64,000 bases of DNA, taken from Cavenderia fasciculata. Lineage: Eukaryota; Evosea; Eumycetozoa; Acytosteliales; Cavenderiaceae. Location of the stretch: contig NW_004457713.1 in NCBI RefSeq assembly GCF_000203815.1, positions 263,358 to 327,357 of the forward strand. The letters are read 5' to 3'. Within the stretch, counting starts at the first letter, position 1; each line of letters opens with the position of its first letter. Made by a program: the position numbers and the translations under genes. Of this stretch, positions 33,162 through 44,280 are shown piece by piece. The notes under the pieces are model-generated. The model was not told where the DNA came from. It searched no databases and worked only from the letters and a program-made list of their open reading frames with translations.

Positions 33162-36100
33162 AAAGTTCAACTCCTCATCTTATCATTGTTTGTAGTGGTG
33201 CTACAGAGAATGATATTAAAAAAGAACTGGACGATAAACAAGTCACATTCGAGTTTTTAAATGGAAGTTTACAAACGTCCATCGAATCCAAACTTAAAAA
33301 TCAACCTAAAAAAAGTTTACCGGTATTAAAAGACTTGGAAATGTTTGTCGCCGGATATAATACCAAATGTACAGATGAAGGATGTAAAAACAAAGCAAAA
33401 TATTTATTTACAGGAAAGTTTAAATGCCAACAGCATTATGATGGACTTGTTGACAGATTCAAAACAATGTGTATGCCAATTCAAGAACATTTAAAAAGTC
33501 AACATATACTTGGTCAACAAGACCAGGAACTAAACATAAAAAAGGAATATGACAAAAGAAACAAACTACTTCAAGAAAAGAATGGAATAATAGAATTTGG
33601 ACCAAAATGGTATCAATGTGGTCTAAGCAATGAAGATGCTTTCAAATTGGTAACATTTATTGGACCTAGTGGAAGTGGAAAGAGTACACTTGTCAGAGGA
33701 CTATGTCATGGTGATCGTCCTTTATTGCCACTCAAAGGCAATCAATTTTCATCAACCTCTTCAGATATAAATGTTTACCTTGGGAAAAGTGATGAGAAAA
33801 AGGGTACCACCAAAAGATTTTTAATGGCCGATTGTGAAGGGTTTGGTGGAACTTTAAACACAGCAACAAGAACAACAGGAGCAAGCCGACCATCTCGTAG
33901 AGAAATGGTGGAATCTGCGTATCCAAGAATATTACATTCATTTAGTGATATTGTAGTTTGTGTTTGTTCAAATTCTTGGCAAGAGAGACAAACCATCAGT
34001 AAATATGTATTGTCACATGCTCAACACAGTGACTCGGGCGCAGTCAATCAAGGAGAACTACCATACCTCATTTTAGTATTCAACAAGAAAGCAAAGAATG
34101 AAATGAATGTCACCAATCAAGAAGCAACCAAAGAGTTTTTTGTAAATGGTGGTTTTGACAAACTGGTGGAACCATATTATCGTGGTTGGTGTATTATACG
34201 TATTGGAACAGATGAAGGTGGTAGAGATCCTATAACATTCCTCAATGGTTACAAAGAGCTTAAAAAAGAAATTTACAATAATCTATTTGGTCAAATCATT
34301 AAACAAACAGTCATCTCTGATACAGAAACAGTTGCTCTGACCCCAAGAGAAGTAATCAAACAAATGGGAGAAGTAGTTCATCGATTCAATGATAAAGTCG
34401 CAGACCAAATCAATTTTATTGAAATTCATCCCGTCGACCCCAAACGAATTGCATCATACCTATTCAAATATTTTAGATTATTATATTCTAAATTATCATT
34501 GTCTGGTGCTAAAGACAAGTATCAATCTTTTGGCGATGCCATCAACAAATTGAATGGTCGTCTTGAAAAATCGGAAAATTTGTTTGGAAAAAGATATCCA
34601 CAAGAGGATTGGAAAAAGGTCATTGACATGTTGACAAGTCAAGTTGGCGCATTAGAACCATGTTCCACTCTTAATTGCAACAAATACAAACATCAACATG
34701 GCAATACCCACAAGAGTATTGGCACAGAGCCCTCTGAGAAGTTGATTAATCATCTCCTCAAGCCCAAATTTATCAAACATGGCGTGTTTGCTGAAATCCC
34801 AAGCAAACATCTTAGAGTGGTTGGAGAAAAATCAAAGATATCAGAAATTTCAGATGATATAGAGCCAATTGACAATCCCAAAGCAAACGACCCATACATT
34901 CAATTATCAACCCATGTTTGCGTAAATTGTTTAATTGGGTTCCCAGATCAAGTTAGAAATGGTTGTCAACACTTATTATGCTATCATTGCTCAATTGAAA
35001 GTCCAGATAGATGTCCCATGTGTAATGAAGATAGCCATTGGATCAATCAAACACTCCCTCACAATGCAGGCTATAGATTACTCAATCTCAATGATATTGG
35101 ATCACAAGTGGTTGATAGTTTGATCATTCTCAAAAAGATTCAGAAAAAGCTCTTTGACATTGACATTAGACATCTCTTTGATTTGTCTTTTGGCTCTGGA
35201 CTTGCTGGTTTATCTTTATTGTTCCTTACCAAAGGAACAAACATCGAAAGTCAACCATTGGATAATGCAATAAGAATGATCGAGCTTTCCATAACTCCAT
35301 ATATGGCTCTAATAGAAAAAACAAAACGTGATGATCACATATGTCACGTTTTGAAAATGTTCTTTGAGAATGACAAATCTATTATTTACGACAATTATAT
35401 GCATTTCACCAAAGTAGCAATAACAGCTAGTGATGAGGGAGGTGTTGCGCTTTTTCCCTCTTATAACGCTGAAAGAATTAAACTGCAAGATAATGGATTG
35501 ACATATAGACTCATGCATAAAACCAAAGCATTCGATGCCGCCCAAGCTGTGTGTTTATCTCTAGGCAACTCTTTTGCTTTGTGCTTCCCTCCGATCGTAA
35601 ACAATTATGAGTCCATGAGGCTCAAAGCAGCAGATCCAGTGTATGACAAAAATGTCAATATCGTCAAAGAAGCACAACATATTTGGGGTACAGACAAACA
35701 CTGCGATATTTTATTGGATATTGGTACACTCAAAGGATTTACTCATCACAATGGAAAGAAAGAATATTTGGATAAAGTCAAAAAAGTATCGTCACAAAAT
35801 ATTCAAAACTCAAAACGTCTATTATCTCCATCTACCACCCCAATCTTCAAATTGACACCACCTCTTGTCAACTGTGACTATTTCCTCGATATCCATCAAA
35901 TCCATGGTGCAATCAAAGGAAAAGGAGAGAATATAGAAAAGCAAAAGAATTTCCTTTCTGTCTGTAACAAGTTGCTATCTTCATTGTTTTACGTATCCAA
36001 ACGTATTGTCAATAATTCATTTTCAATCAAATCACGTATATACATTGACAAACTTGGTAAATTTAAAGACACAATCAAAGAAAAGGATTTTTTCAAAGTC

Positions 36101-36322
36101 AAGGTATATTCATTGGATAAAAAGGAAATTGATTTTCTCATTTCAGATTTAGAAGATAGAGATGGAATAAGAGTTACATTATTACAACAAATGGAACCAA
36201 ATACAAAGATCAAAGTAAGAGTTTCAAGAAAGGATATTTTAGGAAAAGATTTTTATGGTAGAGTTTGTGATCCAAAATATTTTGAAATTTCAGGACACTC
36301 TGAAATAGAATTAACAAATTAA
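31178..36322 (+). CDS. Giant three-module zinc-GTPase-RING protein with degenerate patatin domain
   Basis: Two exons, 31178-32544 and 32623-36322, joined by a 78-bp GT-AG intron, give 1,688 residues. Three zinc-plus-GTPase modules follow each other. Module 1: zinc site at about 43-70 (CQSNKC...CEDCEKCLCKRH), P-loop VVGPPSAGKST (about 145), DTES switch, VFNRQ. Module 2: zinc site at about 458-490 (YCSFDKCN...CNDHY), then a GTPase-shaped core without a Walker A (GFIGQDVGNY, about 540). Module 3: zinc site at about 704-730 (CTDEGCKNK...CQQHYD), P-loop FIGPSGSGKST (about 800), DCEGFGG and VFNKK. A complete RING follows (about 1221-1256), then a patatin-like domain. Here NDIGSQV replaces DGGGVRG (about 1276), FGSGLAG replaces GTSTG (about 1310), and the DGG loop is absent (about 1435), so lipase activity is most likely lost. 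Frames are intact throughout. The start may be further upstream. Confidence 0.85.
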
Positions 36323-36404
36323 TCGTAAAAATAATAAAATGTATTATTTTAAATTAATCGTACCATAATTTATTATTTTATTATTATTTGTTATTATTAA
36401 TATT

Positions 36405-38147
36405 TTATAATTGTTTGACACCAGTACCAAAATATCTATCAGAATAATTACCAATACCGGGAAGGATGTAACCATTTTCAGACAATTCATTGTCGAGTGC
36501 ACTAGCAACGATTTTAATATCAGGGAAGCAATAATTCAACCACATTACACCCTTTAACGAAGCAATGACCGACACGAAAATAATACGATCCTCTGGGATA
36601 CCGTGATCAAGTAATACACGAATAGCCATTTGTGATGATGCACCAGTTGCAATTGTTGGATCAAGTACCAATACATGTGAATCACTTAAATCTGGTAATC
36701 TTTCATAAAATAACTAATATTAAAAAAAAAAAAATTAATTAATATTTCTTTTTTTTTTTTTCTTTTTTCTCTTTTCTTTTCTTATTCTTTTTACATACAT
36801 GAGGTTGTTTATTCTCATCAGATTGAATTAAAATTTTACCAGTTTTAATACCTTTGCAAATGGATCGAAGTGGATGTTCCATACAACTACCAGCACGCAA
36901 GATAGAGACTGCAGCCACCTTGCAATCCATTTGTTCACCCTTGTAGACTTGGTTGACTGGTGTAGTGATAACCTTTTCCTTGAATGGCAAGAGGGTAAGA
37001 GCCTCTTCAATGATGAGCATAACTAAACGATCAGAATAGAAAACAAAATCACCAACATTGGTGGCCTTGTTACGAAGGATAGTATGCATTGCCTTGATTT
37101 GGTTAGTATCCTGCATAATGTGAATATTGGCTGGCAAACTTTCGGCAGTGATCCCTCCAATTGGCATGGATCTTTCTGCAACATATCCACGTTCCTTTAA
37201 TATTCCTTTAATATGTTCTGTCAATAATTCAATTGCTACAATATTATCTGATCCTCTTGGTACAATTATATCTGCATATTTCTTTGTCTAAACGGAAATG
37301 GAAAAAGTTAAAATTAATATTAATTATTAATTAATTAATAAATTAAAATATTTCTGCATACTGGTAAAATATAATCATCAAATGATGGTTTAACAAATCT
37401 ATTATATTGTTCAATAACACTTGTTAAAGTTCTACCTCTTTCAGCAATATCTCTTTTCACTAAATTAAAAAAAAGAATTAATTATCATATGATTTCTTTT
37501 TCTTTTTTTTCTTATTTCTTACATCTTCTACATAATCTAACATCATCATCAGTATCAATGAAAATCTTAATATCCATCAATTCACATAATTCCTTTGAAT
37601 AGAGAGTCAAGATACCTTCGAGAATGATGACATCGGCACCATAGACAGTGTTTTGACGAGCAAGACGACTATGAGTCTTAAAGTCATAGATTGGGATTTG
37701 AGTACGTTTACCTTGACGCAAATCACCAATAGTCTTGATCATCAAATCATAATCAAATGCATTTGGATGATCGAAATTATAATTGGCTGGATCTTGATCC
37801 TTTGTAATTGGTTTATAAAATGAATCCTAAAAGAATAAAGAATAAGTAAGTAAGTAAATATTACTTTTACTTTCTTTTCTTTTTCATTTTCATTTCATTA
37901 CCATTGAAAGTAAAACTACCCATCTAACATTGAGAGCTTTAATAACTTCATGACAAACTGAAGTCTTTCCAGAAGCACTACCACCACATACACCAATAAC
38001 AAGTGGGTTCTTTAATTTACCTTGTTGATCGTACCAAGGTGGTCTACCCGATGTATATATCTTTTTAGTGTTACTTGTTGTATTGTTATTGTTTACATCT
38101 GTACTTGTAACAAGTTGTGTTTCATTTGATACATTATTATCTTGCAT
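36405..38147 (-). CDS. Bifunctional uridine kinase-uracil phosphoribosyltransferase
   Basis: Five exons (38147-37902, 37826-37523, 37459-37362, 37287-36799, 36713-36405) give 481 residues with all junctions in frame. The N-terminal half is a uridine kinase: P-loop [12 protein letters not shown] (about residue 50-60), then [15 protein letters not shown] and [15 protein letters not shown]. The C-terminal half is an UPRT-like domain with [17 protein letters not shown], and the PRPP-loop region [10 protein letters not shown]. Uridine kinase phosphorylates uridine and cytidine; UPRT makes UMP from uracil and PRPP. UCKL1-type fusions are found widely in eukaryotes, and in animals the UPRT half may be inactive. 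Here the PRPP loop reads DPTIATGAS, close to the active form DPMLATGGS. The cytosolic salvage role is well supported. Confidence 0.92.
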
Positions 38148-38389
38148 CTTATAAAACTACTAAATAAATAATAAATAAATATTATAAATAAAGTAAAATT
38201 AAAAGGAGAATGAAATGAAAGTAAATGAATGATGATCATTCATTATCTTTGTGTCTTCTCGACGTCTTGAACGAAAATTCGAAAAAAGAACAAAAAAACA
38301 AAAAAGCAAGATAGTTTAAATTGAATTATTATTTCATTTACAACAACAAATACTAGTAATAGTATAATATATTATATTATTTATTTAAA

Positions 38390-39712
38390 ATGGGTAAAGA
38401 TGGAGGAGGAATGACTCCTAAACAAATTAGTAATAGTATTAAAGCAAAAGGATTACAAAGATTAAGATGGTATTGTCAATTTTGTCAGAAACAATGTAGA
38501 GATGAAAATGGTTTCAAGGTAAGTAGTTTGAAGTAGTTGTTACAAGTAAAAGAGCTTATATTAATATACTTCTTTTTATTTTAGTGTCATTTATCAAGTG
38601 ATGCACATATGAGACAAATGGAGGTGGTAGCAAGTAATTCAGGAATGTTTGTTGACAAGTATTCACATGAATTTGAAGAAGATTTTATAAAGATTTTGTC
38701 TAGACGATACCCTACTACTAGAGTGGCAGCCAATCAAGTATACAATGAATTTATAAAGGATCGTAGTCACATTCATATGAATGCTACTCGGTGGCCTTCA
38801 CTATCAGAGTTTGTAAAGTATCTTGGTAAAGAGAGTAAATGTGTGGTGGAAGAGACATCCAAGGGTTGGTATATCACCTATATCAATAGAGACCCAACTT
38901 TTGTCAAACAACAAATGATAGCAGCCGATAAACGTGAAAAGGTTGAAATAACAGATGAAGAAAGACAACGTATAGACATTGAAAAAAGATTACAAGAAAT
39001 GTCAAAATTATTGCCTCCAACTATAAATGAATATAAACCAACTGAAATTTCAACTGATCAATTTAAATCAATTTCTTTATCTTTTCAAAAAGATAAAGAA
39101 ACTAAAAAAGATAATCAAAATCAAAATAATCAAAATAATAATAATTTAAATATTTTCAATTCATTAACAAATAATAATAATATTAGTAGTAATAATAATA
39201 ATGGTAATAATAATAATAATAATAATGTACAAAAGAAATCAGCATTGGAAGAAATTATGGAAAAACAAGAACAAATTAAAAAATTACAACAACAAAAATT
39301 ACAACAACCAAAACAAGAGGAATCATCATCATCATCATCTACATCTACATCCTCTACGACTATTTCATCTGGCTGGTTAATTAAAAATTTAATAGTTAAA
39401 ATTATAGACAAGGAATTAAAAGAATATTATAAATGGAAAGGAGTAGTGGAAAAGGTATCAGATGATGGATATGTTGGACAAATTAGATTATTGGATGATG
39501 ATAGGGTATCGCTAAATATTGATCAAGAGTTTTTGGAAACAGTTATACCAGGACAGGGACAAGAGGTTATGATTGTAGATGGTCGTCATAGAGGTCGTCA
39601 TTGTAAATTATTGGATATTGATTTAGACCAATTCTCTGGCACATTGATAGATCTTGAAACAAATCAAACTTTTTTAAATATTCCCTATGAACATTTTTGT
39701 AAATTAAAATAA
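38390..39712 (+). CDS. kin17: KIN17 DNA/RNA-binding protein
   Basis: Exons 38390-38518 and 38585-39712 give 418 residues. The N-terminus MGKDGGGMTPKQISNSIKAK is nearly invariant in KIN17. A C2H2-type zinc finger follows (CQFCQKQC...CHLSSDAH), split by the intron, then the winged-helix domain (RRYPTTRVAANQVYNEF, RDPTFVKQQM). An Asn/Gln/Ser-rich insert (about residues 170-270) separates it from the C-terminal SH3-like/KOW domain (GQEVMIVDGRHRGRHCKLL). KIN17 is a nuclear protein tied to DNA replication, repair and RNA processing. The human protein has 393 residues, so the length fits once the Asn insert is counted. The gene is divergent from the uridine kinase gene, whose start lies 240 bp away. 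Confidence 0.93.
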
Positions 39713-39757
39713 ATTAAAACAAAAAAATCAATCATGAAGGAATATTATTGTACACAA

Positions 39758-39802
39758 CCCCCTTTTTTGCATACACCCCCCTTTTTTCCCCTAACCCCGC
39801 CC
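39758..39802 (-). other. C-rich tract, possible G-quadruplex on the minus strand
   Basis: Five runs of C stand close together (39758-39762, 39776-39781, 39788-39791, 39795-39798, 39800-39802) in an otherwise AT-rich region about 45 bp behind the KIN17 stop. On the minus strand these are four G-runs of at least four plus one of three. Confidence 0.55.
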
Positions 39803-41289
39803 TCATCCATTCAACACACCAAACCCCACCCTTCATTACAAAAACAAAAAATGATTATTATTATTATCATTCATTCATTCATTTATTAATGCCTGGCATA
39901 CATACATACATATAAATACATACATACATAAATAATCATAATAACCAACAATATCATAATCCTTCTTCTTTTTCTTCCTTTCTTTTCTTCTCTATCTTGT
40001 CTATCTTGTCTATCTACAGTCTACGATATATACCATCAAAACAATAGATGAAGAAAAGAAAGAAGTACTAAAGTAAATAGAGAGATAATAATAATAATAA
40101 TAATAATAAAAGGGTAAGCAAGAAAAGGAGAGAGGGAATGACAAAACATGTGACCAATCAAAAGATCGACCAAAATTAATTAATTTTGATGTTGGGAACC
40201 AGCAAGATAAACAACGACCAAACTTGATTTTTTTTTTCTCAATACATACATCACCAAATCTTTTATATCAAAAATCATTCATTCATTCAGTTAGAAAGAG
40301 AAAGAGAGAGAGAGAGAGAGAGAAGAAAAAGGTTACTTTAAACTATAGTACTTGTTAATTGCTTATACAATTTAGTTTAGTTAATTTTTTTTTTGGTTGG
40401 GAACTTTTTTTTTTTTGTTTTTTAATTTTTATGTTCTCTTTGTTAGGGAGAGAGAAGTTAGCACACCTTAATCTTACACCACTTCGCAGTACATATCATT
40501 ATCATATCATATCATACTCCCTTTTTTTGTATATTTTGTATATATTATATATATTGACTCAAAGACTATCTATCTATCTTTTAATCATTTAGAAACTTTA
40601 ATTGCTGATTAAATTAAGAAACTCTCGGACGACGACGACAACGACGACGACGACGATATAGCAAACGACAACAACAACGACGACGACAAACAAATAATAA
40701 CAAATAACAACAAATAACAACAAATAACAAATAATAACAAATAATAACAAATAATAACAAATAATAATAATAATAATAATAACAATCAATATATATATAT
40801 ATATTAATATATATAGCTTTTACATATGAAAAAGAATAACAAAAAACACAACTACTTTTATAAACAAGATTGTTGTGAATCAAAGTCATCAAAAGTAGTA
40901 GCATCTTCCATCTCATCATTATCAAACAACAATATTATAGACTCTGCGTCACCACTTCAACTACTACAACAACAACAATCATATAATAATTTAATATCAA
41001 ATTGTTGTAGCAGCTGATCAAATCCAAAAGATTAAAAAAGAAAAATAGTTTAGATAGATATATTAAATAATATATCAAACCCCCCCTCACTCACCTCACC
41101 TATCACTCAACAACAAATAATCAAATCAATCAAATCAAATCAATAGAGATAGAAAAAGAACTTAGACATTCTTTTTGCATTTTTTTTTTTTTTTTTACAT
41201 TATCCTTGCATTAGAAATAATCCAATCAAATATATACAAATAACATACATATAACAACCACAAAAAAAAATATAGAAAAACAAAAACAA
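39803..41289. other. Long gene-free region with simple repeats
   Basis: It holds a GA run at 40300-40322, ATA/ACATA-like repeats near 39900 and 40790, a GAC/GACGAC run at 40628-40690 and a unit resembling AACAAAT repeated at 40690-40760. A 63-codon open frame at 40826-41017 (MKKNNKKHNYFYK, ending in a Ser/Asn/Gln-rich stretch) could be an upstream exon or uORF of the RING gene, but nothing proves it. I see no other gene. Confidence 0.35.
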
Positions 41290-41370
41290 GTAAGTAGGAA
41301 TAACCCTAAATATTTATTATTATTTCCATTATTTTCCAATCATTTTCTAATTCCCTTTTTTTCCGTTTAG
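41290..41370 (+). other. Probable intron in the 5' leader of the RING-CBM20 gene
   Basis: A GTAAGTAGG donor at 41290 pairs with a T-rich tract ending CCGTTTAG at 41370, eight bases before the start codon. Confidence 0.55.
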
Positions 41371-41378
41371 ATCTATTG

Positions 41379-42072
41379 ATGTGTCGAGCAGAAGATTTAT
41401 TTGTTGATAAAGTTAGTATCCATTTCATTTGTCCAATAGGAAAAGGAGTCATCGAAGATCCAATAGTCACACCATGTGGTCATACATTTTGCAATCCATG
41501 TCTACAGAATTGGTTAAATACAAGAAGGCAATGTCCGACCGATAGATTGCCAGTAACGCATAAACAACTTATACCAAACTATCTCGTTTTAAATATATTG
41601 GCTGATCTCATTGTAAAGTGTGATCATCATGCTCAAGGTTGTCAATGGGTTGGAAAATGGTCAACACTTAGTTGTCATCTTAGACAATGTCAAGCTGCTT
41701 TACCAAAAGTTAGATTTTGGGTAAAGAAATAGAAAACAAAAAGAAAATCTTATTCCATAATTAAATATTAATTTTATCTTTTTTTCTATTTAGTTAAAAC
41801 ATCATGTACCATTTGGACAACAAATAAGAGTGACAGGAAGTTGTGATCAATTGGGGAATTGGGATCCACAAAAATCATTTCCACTCAAGTTTTCACAAGG
41901 AGATACTTGGGAAGGTGAAATCATACTTGGCCAAGCAGGTCGAATAGAATATAAATATTTTATATCCTACTATGACACTGGTGAATTGGTGTATTGGGAA
42001 GGTGGACCAAATAGAGTTTTTTTAGTTTCAAGTAACTCTAATTATAGGAGAGATATCTTTCGTAATCCCTAA
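41379..42072 (+). CDS. RING/TRAF-type zinc protein fused to a CBM20 starch/glycogen-binding domain
   Basis: Two exons, 41379-41720 and 41794-42072, give 206 residues. Residues about 10-55 form a RING-like finger (FICPIGKGVIEDPIVTPCGH, then FCNPCLQNWL, then RRQCPTD). The second zinc ligand, normally Cys in C-x-x-C, is Gly. A TRAF-like Cys/His segment follows (VKCDHHAQGCQWVGKW, then CHLRQC). The second exon is a CBM20 domain, with VPFGQQIRVTGSCDQLGNWD, TWEGEIIL, IEYKYFI and NRVFLVSS. CBM20 binds glycogen or starch. The fusion suggests a ubiquitin ligase placed on glycogen, parallel to the animal malin-laforin pair, where E3 and CBM20 sit on two proteins. The domains are seen; the function is inferred. 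Confidence 0.82.
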
Positions 42073-42186
42073 AAAAAAAAAGAGAAAGAAAAAAATGACA
42101 CAAATAAAATGGAAAAACAAATTAGAACCACAAATATAAATATATAAAAATAATCAATTATTTATATTTATTAATATTATTTCTAT

Positions 42187-44280
42187 TTATTGAGATTCAA
42201 TTAAATTTTTAATAAAATCCTTTTCATATTGAGAATTTAACATTAGGACTGAAGAATCGGTTGAAGGACAACGTAAAAGTCCAGGAGCAAATACCATTGC
42301 AATGTTATCGATATCCATTTTTGTTTTGGTTGAATAGATGGGAGAAGATAGAGTTTTGAGGAAATTTAAAAGATATACAATGACATCACGGTTGAGTTGG
42401 GGGAGTTGATTTAAAATTTGGGCACTTGCATTCTTTGAATTCCAACTTTTGATACAATCGTTGTAACATTCCATTGGGATAACTGGTTCGGTTAATTCAC
42501 GAAGCCACAGTTTTAATAGACCTGCGAGCACGTGAACGTCGTTGGTATCGAGTGAAAAGTCCAATTCATTGATACGACTTTTAAATCGCATCACTTCAGA
42601 TGTTTGACCTGGTACACGGAATATACCTTCAGTTTGGTATCCATCGTTTGATATGATTGATTCTACCAATGTCTTTAAGATGAGTGGAATATTGTCATTG
42701 TCACAATGTAGGCGGTCTCTTTGTATTTCCATAACTTGATCCAATGTATTATTAAATATAGTGTTGGATGGTGTAGAAGCTTTACCTGCTCCACCACTGC
42801 TGCTACTTCCACTTTTATCCTTTTTCTTTTGTTCTTTTTCTTTTTTCTCTTTTTCCTTTTTCTCACGTTTCTCTTTTTCCTTTTGTTCCTTTTCACCTTT
42901 TTTATCCTTTTTCTTTTGGTCACGTTCGATACGTTCTCGTTCCTCTTGTTGTCGTTTGGCTTCGAGTTCGGCAGTCTTGTTGTTGTTGGTTAGGATTCTG
43001 TCATCAAAGTATGGTGCTTTGATTGGTGGTGAAAGTCCAGTTGACAATCGATTGTTGATCATTGTACTCAATGTCTTGTCTGTATCTGGATTGTAAACGG
43101 GGCCTCCTGGATGACCATTGGTAGAGTTTCGTTTGATGGGTGGTGGGGGTGCCATCAAGTTGGGTGGTGGTGGCATGCCTCCACTTAGACTAAGTGACCC
43201 CATTGGCATTGGCGACGAAGATGATGATGATGCTTCTTGGCCCTGTCCTCTTTGCATTTGACCTTGTACAATCGCCATTTGTTTGGAATCCAATGATCCA
43301 CCTCTTGCATGTTGTGGACTCATCTTGAATGATCTTGGTGGTAATAATTGACCTGGTATCACTGGTGGTGGGGATGGTGCAATTATTGGAGATATTGGTG
43401 TTTTAAATGTTGGAGGTGGTGGCATATTTTGTGGATGACCCTGAACTGAAATGGTTGGTGGAGGTGGTGGAGGTAATTGTTGAGTCATAAATGCTGGTGG
43501 TGGTGGAGGTGGTAATGTTATATTAACAGATGATGATGATGCTGGAGGTGGTGGAGGTGGTAAGTTATTATTATTATTATTATTAGATACATTGGGATTG
43601 GGGTTGGGAGGTAATTGACGAGTCATTGGAGGAGATTTATGGGTAGTTGGTCCAACACTATCACTTCTTGGAGGTGGTAATGGACGTCCAGTATTTGAAG
43701 TATTTGAGGTATTATTTATATTGATAAGAGGTGGTGCATTAAAAATAACAGATTGTTGGCGTGGTGGTGGAGGTGATGGGACTGTTGATTGAGAAGTTTG
43801 TTGTTGCTGTTGTTGAGGAAAAGTTGGAAGATTTCCAGTACTGTGAACGGGACCAGATAAACGAGGTCCTCCAGATGATGCGCTATTAGGTGTATTTGGT
43901 AATGATCCGAGTGAGTTTGATTTTCCAGTTGCATTCATGTTGGGTGGTATACCCAACTTTCTTTCGGGAACAGGTGGTCTTGGTGGTATGATACTATTTG
44001 AACTATTTACATTATTGTTGGCTCCACCAATCTTGGGAGAGGCTGGTGGTGAGATAAAATTGGGTGATGTTGATGCGCTATGATTATTAGAGGTGGTGGT
44101 ATTGGTAGGTGGAGGAGGAGGTGGATGGGCTCGTCCCATCGATGGTGACAATGATTGTTTATATACTGGTTGTGGTGTTGGAATCGATGATTGTGAAGAT
44201 GGAGGTTCAAAAGTATCACAACTTGATCTCTTTTTCAATCTATCTGCCAATTGAGTTTTAAAATCAATTTCCGATGACAT
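42187..44280 (-). CDS. Proline-rich RhoGAP protein
   Basis: A single exon gives 697 residues. Residues 1-430 are Pro/Ser/Asn-rich with many PPPP runs, probable binding sites for SH3 and profilin. A Lys/Glu-rich helix (about 450-500) follows. The C-terminal RhoGAP domain (about 510-697) has the arginine finger in GIFRVPGQ (about 556), LLKLWLRELTEPVIP, and NIAMVFAPGLLR. RhoGAPs speed GTP hydrolysis on Rac/Rho and shape the actin cortex. Dictyostelids have dozens (gac genes), but I cannot say which this is. The arginine finger and the AP-loop are intact, so it should be active. It is tail-to-tail with the RING-CBM20 gene, with stops about 115 bp apart. Confidence 0.88.
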   Translation of the reverse strand: MSSEIDFKTQLADRLKKRSSCDTFEPPSSQSSIPTPQPVYKQSLSPSMGRAHPPPPPPTNTTTSNNHSASTSPNFISPPASPKIGGANNNVNSSNSIIPPRPPVPERKLGIPPNMNATGKSNSLGSLPNTPNSASSGGPRLSGPVHSTGNLPTFPQQQQQQTSQSTVPSPPPPRQQSVIFNAPPLININNTSNTSNTGRPLPPPRSDSVGPTTHKSPPMTRQLPPNPNPNVSNNNNNNNLPPPPPPASSSSVNITLPPPPPPAFMTQQLPPPPPPTISVQGHPQNMPPPPTFKTPISPIIAPSPPPVIPGQLLPPRSFKMSPQHARGGSLDSKQMAIVQGQMQRGQGQEASSSSSSPMPMGSLSLSGGMPPPPNLMAPPPPIKRNSTNGHPGGPVYNPDTDKTLSTMINNRLSTGLSPPIKAPYFDDRILTNNNKTAELEAKRQQEERERIERDQKKKDKKGEKEQKEKEKREKKEKEKKEKEQKKKDKSGSSSSGGAGKASTPSNTIFNNTLDQVMEIQRDRLHCDNDNIPLILKTLVESIISNDGYQTEGIFRVPGQTSEVMRFKSRINELDFSLDTNDVHVLAGLLKLWLRELTEPVIPMECYNDCIKSWNSKNASAQILNQLPQLNRDVIVYLLNFLKTLSSPIYSTKTKMDIDNIAMVFAPGLLRCPSTDSSVLMLNSQYEKDFIKNLIESQ

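Noticed and set aside
40598-40925. Minus-strand open frames of Ile/Val/Tyr repeats
   Set aside because: They come from simple repeats resembling AACAAAT and from GAC runs. Composition is repetitive, with no start context or homology.
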